A DNA stretch of 16,101 bases from positions 1-16,101 of the forward strand of contig CALEJT010000073.1 in NCBI GenBank assembly GCA_937898685.1, read 5' to 3'. A program made the position numbers and the translations under genes. The stretch is from an uncultured Gammaproteobacteria bacterium (GTDB lineage Bacteria; Pseudomonadota; Gammaproteobacteria; Pseudomonadales; Pseudohongiellaceae). The notes under the pieces were generated by a model. The model was not told the DNA's origin. It ran no database searches and saw only the letters and a program-made list of their open reading frames with translations. Positions 13,886 to 16,101 of this stretch are shown in pieces (position 1 is the stretch's first letter; each line of letters starts with the position of its first letter).

Positions 13886-15046
13886 ATGAAATCGATGCCG
13901 AAGTTGCTCGTCCTTTCACTTTTCGCCGCCGCCACAGCGCAGGCACAACCGCAGATCTCTGCTGCAAACAATCCGATGGACGTGGATGTACGGGAGAGTC
14001 TTTCCAAACTGAAGGTTCCGGACGGCTTCAAGGTTTCGATCTACGCCGAGGGGATGGAAGAAGCGCGCTCTCTCGCGCTCGGTGACGACGGCACTTTATA
14101 TGTTGGTACCCGTGGCCCTCAGGGTGCGCCTGCCATTGGCAAGGTTTACGCCATACCCGACCGCAACGGCGATGGGGTGGGGGATGAAGTCCTCACCATT
14201 CTGGAAGGTCTGAACTACCCCAACGGCGTCGCCTTCCACGATGGCGATCTCTATGTCGCAGAGCTCAACCGTGTGCTCAGATATGAGAACGTTTCCGCCG
14301 CGACGCTCGCTTCAATGCCTGAGCCCGTGGTAGTGGTCGATGGTCTGCCGAACGACTACATGCATGGCTGGAAATTCATCGACATCGGCCCCGACAACAA
14401 GCTCTACATTCCGGTCGGTGCTCCCTGCAACACCTGCACCGTGGATGGCTACTACGGCACGATTCTGCGTGCGAATCTCGACGGTAGTGATCTCGAAATC
14501 TATGCGCGAGGTGTCCGCAACTCCGTCGGATTCGACTGGCATCCGGTGACCGGAGAATTCTGGTTCACCGACAACGGTCGCGATCTCTGGGGCGACGACA
14601 TTCCGCCCGAGGAGCTCAATCGAGTCACGCAGGCAGGTCAGCACTTTGGATTCCCGCATCGCTACGGCAAGAACCTGGTCGATGAGGAATATCCCACGAA
14701 TTTGAGTGAATCAGATTTTGTGCCGGCCGTTCTGGAAATGCCTGCACACAACGCTGGGCTCGGCATGCAGTTCTATACCGGTTCACAGTTTCCCGCCGAA
14801 TATCGCAATCAGCTCTTTGTCGCCTACCACGGCTCCTGGAATCGCAATCCCATCGACGGTTATCGCATTCGTCTGATGCGCTTCGAAGGAGATGTCGCCG
14901 TCAGCTACGAGGACTTCATGACGGGCTGGTTGGAGGACAACCAGTACTGGGGACGCCCAGTCGACATCGAACAGACGGCGGACGGAGCGCTGCTCATCTC
15001 CGACGACCACAACGGCGTCATCTATCGCGTCAGTTACGGCAACTGA
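13886..15046 (+). CDS. Exported sorbosone-dehydrogenase-like beta-propeller (PQQ sugar dehydrogenase family)
   Basis: 386 residues, with GAGAGGAA 8 nt before ATG. MKSMPKLLVLSLFAAATAQA-Q is a signal peptide (cleavage after about 20), so it is periplasmic. The propeller begins near residue 42 with LKVPDGFKVSIYAEGMEEARSLALG. DRNGDGVGDE at 92-101 is a calcium-binding-type loop usual in this family. LNYPNGVAFHDGDLYVAE, YIPVGAPCNTC (C181, C184), ARGVRNSVGFDWHP at about 207-220, FTDNGRD, FGFPHRYG and the C-terminal GRPVDIEQTADGALLISDDHNGVIYRV are family signatures. The family oxidises sugars or aldoses with PQQ in the periplasm; PQQ dependence and substrate are inferred only. oxyR follows after 11 nt, implying one transcript. 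Confidence 0.88.
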   Translation: MKSMPKLLVLSLFAAATAQAQPQISAANNPMDVDVRESLSKLKVPDGFKVSIYAEGMEEARSLALGDDGTLYVGTRGPQGAPAIGKVYAIPDRNGDGVGDEVLTILEGLNYPNGVAFHDGDLYVAELNRVLRYENVSAATLASMPEPVVVVDGLPNDYMHGWKFIDIGPDNKLYIPVGAPCNTCTVDGYYGTILRANLDGSDLEIYARGVRNSVGFDWHPVTGEFWFTDNGRDLWGDDIPPEELNRVTQAGQHFGFPHRYGKNLVDEEYPTNLSESDFVPAVLEMPAHNAGLGMQFYTGSQFPAEYRNQLFVAYHGSWNRNPIDGYRIRLMRFEGDVAVSYEDFMTGWLEDNQYWGRPVDIEQTADGALLISDDHNGVIYRVSYGN

Positions 15047-15057
15047 GTCTTCGCATC

Positions 15058-15993
15058 ATGATCAAGATCCGCGATCTCGAGTATCTCGACGCCCTCGATA
15101 CGCATCGACATTTCGGTAAGGCGGCGGAAGCCTGTCACGTCAGTCAGCCGACTCTCAGCGGTCAGCTGATGAAGTTGGAAGAGCAGTTGGGCGTCAAGCT
15201 GATCGAGCGTCATCCGCGTCGCATCATGCTCACGCCCGCGGGGGAACAATTGTTGGCAAAGGCGCGGCGGGTCCTGAATGCGGCGCGCGAGCTGGAAATC
15301 ACCGCGAAATCGTTGGGCGATCCTCTCGCCGGAGAGCTGCATTTGGGCTTCATTCCCACGCTCGCTCCATATCTGCTGCCGCGCATCATGCCGGCACTCA
15401 TCAAGGATCTGCCTCGCCTCGAGTTCTTTCTCCACGAACACAAGACCCAAGTACTGTTGGGCATGCTCAATGACGGCAAGCTCGATGCCTTGGTCCTGCC
15501 CTGGCTGGACGAGATGCAGGGCTTCGAAGCCTATGAGCTCTTCAATGAGGAGTTCGTGGTGGCGGTCAGCAAGAAGCATGAGCTGGCCAACCGCAAGCAG
15601 ATGAAACTGGAGCACCTGCAGGGGCATCACGTGCTGACGCTCGAAGATGGCCACTGCTTGCGCGACCAGGCACTCGGGTACTGCTTCAGTGCGGGTGCGA
15701 AGGAAGACAAGCGCTTCCAAGCGACGAGTCTCGAGACACTACGCTATATGGTGGCGGCGAACATCGGCATCACTCTCTTGCCCAAGTTGGCAGTGATGGG
15801 CATCGCCGAGAATCCGGACATCCGCTACATCGATTTCCAGGCGCCGGCGCCCTCGCGCAAGATCGTGCTGCTGGTGCGTCAGAACTACACACGCCTGGCG
15901 AGTATCCGCGAGGTGGTGGCGGTGATTCGCCGCTGCATGCGGGACCTTTGGGGTGGTCGCAGCAGGACTTCCAAGGCCCCGCAAAGTGCGTGA
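15058..15993 (+). CDS. oxyR: Hydrogen-peroxide-sensing LysR-type regulator OxyR
   Basis: 311 residues. The N-terminal helix-turn-helix (IRDLEYLDALDTHRHFGKAA, CHVSQPTLSGQLMKLEEQLG) is OxyR-like. The redox pair is present at C200 and C209 in EDGHCLRDQALGYCF, matching C199 and C208 of E. coli OxyR, and ATSLETLRYMVAANIGITLLP is the expected C-terminal signature. H2O2 would oxidise the pair to a disulfide and switch on peroxide defence genes. The start ATG 15058 lacks a good Shine-Dalgarno sequence, and translation may be coupled to the upstream gene that ends 11 nt earlier. No catalase or alkyl hydroperoxide reductase gene is in the window. No terminator is seen behind it. Confidence 0.95.
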   Translation: MIKIRDLEYLDALDTHRHFGKAAEACHVSQPTLSGQLMKLEEQLGVKLIERHPRRIMLTPAGEQLLAKARRVLNAARELEITAKSLGDPLAGELHLGFIPTLAPYLLPRIMPALIKDLPRLEFFLHEHKTQVLLGMLNDGKLDALVLPWLDEMQGFEAYELFNEEFVVAVSKKHELANRKQMKLEHLQGHHVLTLEDGHCLRDQALGYCFSAGAKEDKRFQATSLETLRYMVAANIGITLLPKLAVMGIAENPDIRYIDFQAPAPSRKIVLLVRQNYTRLASIREVVAVIRRCMRDLWGGRSRTSKAPQSA

Positions 15994-15994
15994 A

Positions 15995-16052
15995 AAAAAT
16001 TCTAAAGAAAATTGCATTTTTTGCTTGCAGCGGAAGCTGAGCTGTATACAAT
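15995..16052 (+). promoter_or_regulatory. Strong rrn-P1-like promoter at the right edge
   Basis: An AT-rich tract at 15995-16022 resembles an UP element. TTGCAG (16025-16030), a 16-bp spacer and TACAAT (16047-16052) form a promoter, followed by the GC-rich discriminator GCGCGCCC. The same combination marks E. coli rrn P1 promoters (16-bp spacer, TATAATGCGCC). It predicts a stable RNA or another highly expressed, growth-controlled gene just outside the window. Confidence 0.6.
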
Positions 16053-16059
16053 GCGCGCC

Positions 16060-16101
16060 CTCACCGACGCGGTTCGGCCGATGGGTTGGCGGGTTGGTGA
16101 G
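16060..16101 (+). repeat. Leader inverted repeat at the window edge
   Basis: CTCACCGAC (16060-16068) can pair with GTTGGTGAG (16093-16101) as 9 bp including one G-U in RNA, and begins about 8 bp after the -10 element. It is cut by the window end and may extend. It would fold the first 40 nt of the predicted transcript. Confidence 0.4.

Overview
The window looks like a piece of a gammaproteobacterial chromosome: roughly 60% GC, a long fused PurL of 1307 residues, OxyR and TadA of proteobacterial type, several outer-membrane proteins with Sec signal peptides, and a tRNA-Leu with encoded CCA. I cannot place the genus. No mobile element, CRISPR array or prophage gene is visible.

Layout. 1-348: 3' end of a BenE-type benzoate/H+ symporter gene. 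421-3916: a module of TonB-dependent receptor and phytanoyl-CoA-dioxygenase-like enzyme on the minus strand, divergent from a MarR-type regulator on the plus strand, with a strong palindrome between them. 3932-4420: tadA directly behind marR. 4515-5255: a TorF/Gcw_chp-family porin on the minus strand. 5256-6028: a 770-bp region without protein genes but rich in regulation. 6029-10830: purL, then a membrane-anchored coiled-coil protein. 10868-10950: tRNA-Leu(UAG) with terminator. 11498-11923: an exported single-domain cupin. 11975-13381: an alginate-export-family outer-membrane protein (minus strand). 13886-15993: an exported sorbosone-dehydrogenase-like beta-propeller followed after 11 nt by oxyR. 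15995-16101: an AT-rich tract and a strong promoter resembling rrn P1 promoters, running off the right end.

Most notable is the region before purL. On the minus strand it carries two independent sigma-54 promoters, each with the GG-N10-GC core, an IHF-like site centred at -40, and an NtrC-type site centred at about -120 or -131. The first drives the TorF-family porin. The second has no credible ORF behind it; it reads about 88 nt into a perfect Rho-independent terminator, and the predicted transcript folds as stem-loop, small hairpin, terminator. I propose an undescribed nitrogen-controlled (NtrC/sigma-54) small RNA, encoded beside an NtrC-controlled porin. All of this rests on sequence motifs only.

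The remaining genes are mostly familiar families. Other regulatory points of interest are three palindromes between the dioxygenase and receptor genes, the MarR operator that reaches the marR start codon, and the likely co-transcription of oxyR with a periplasmic dehydrogenase.
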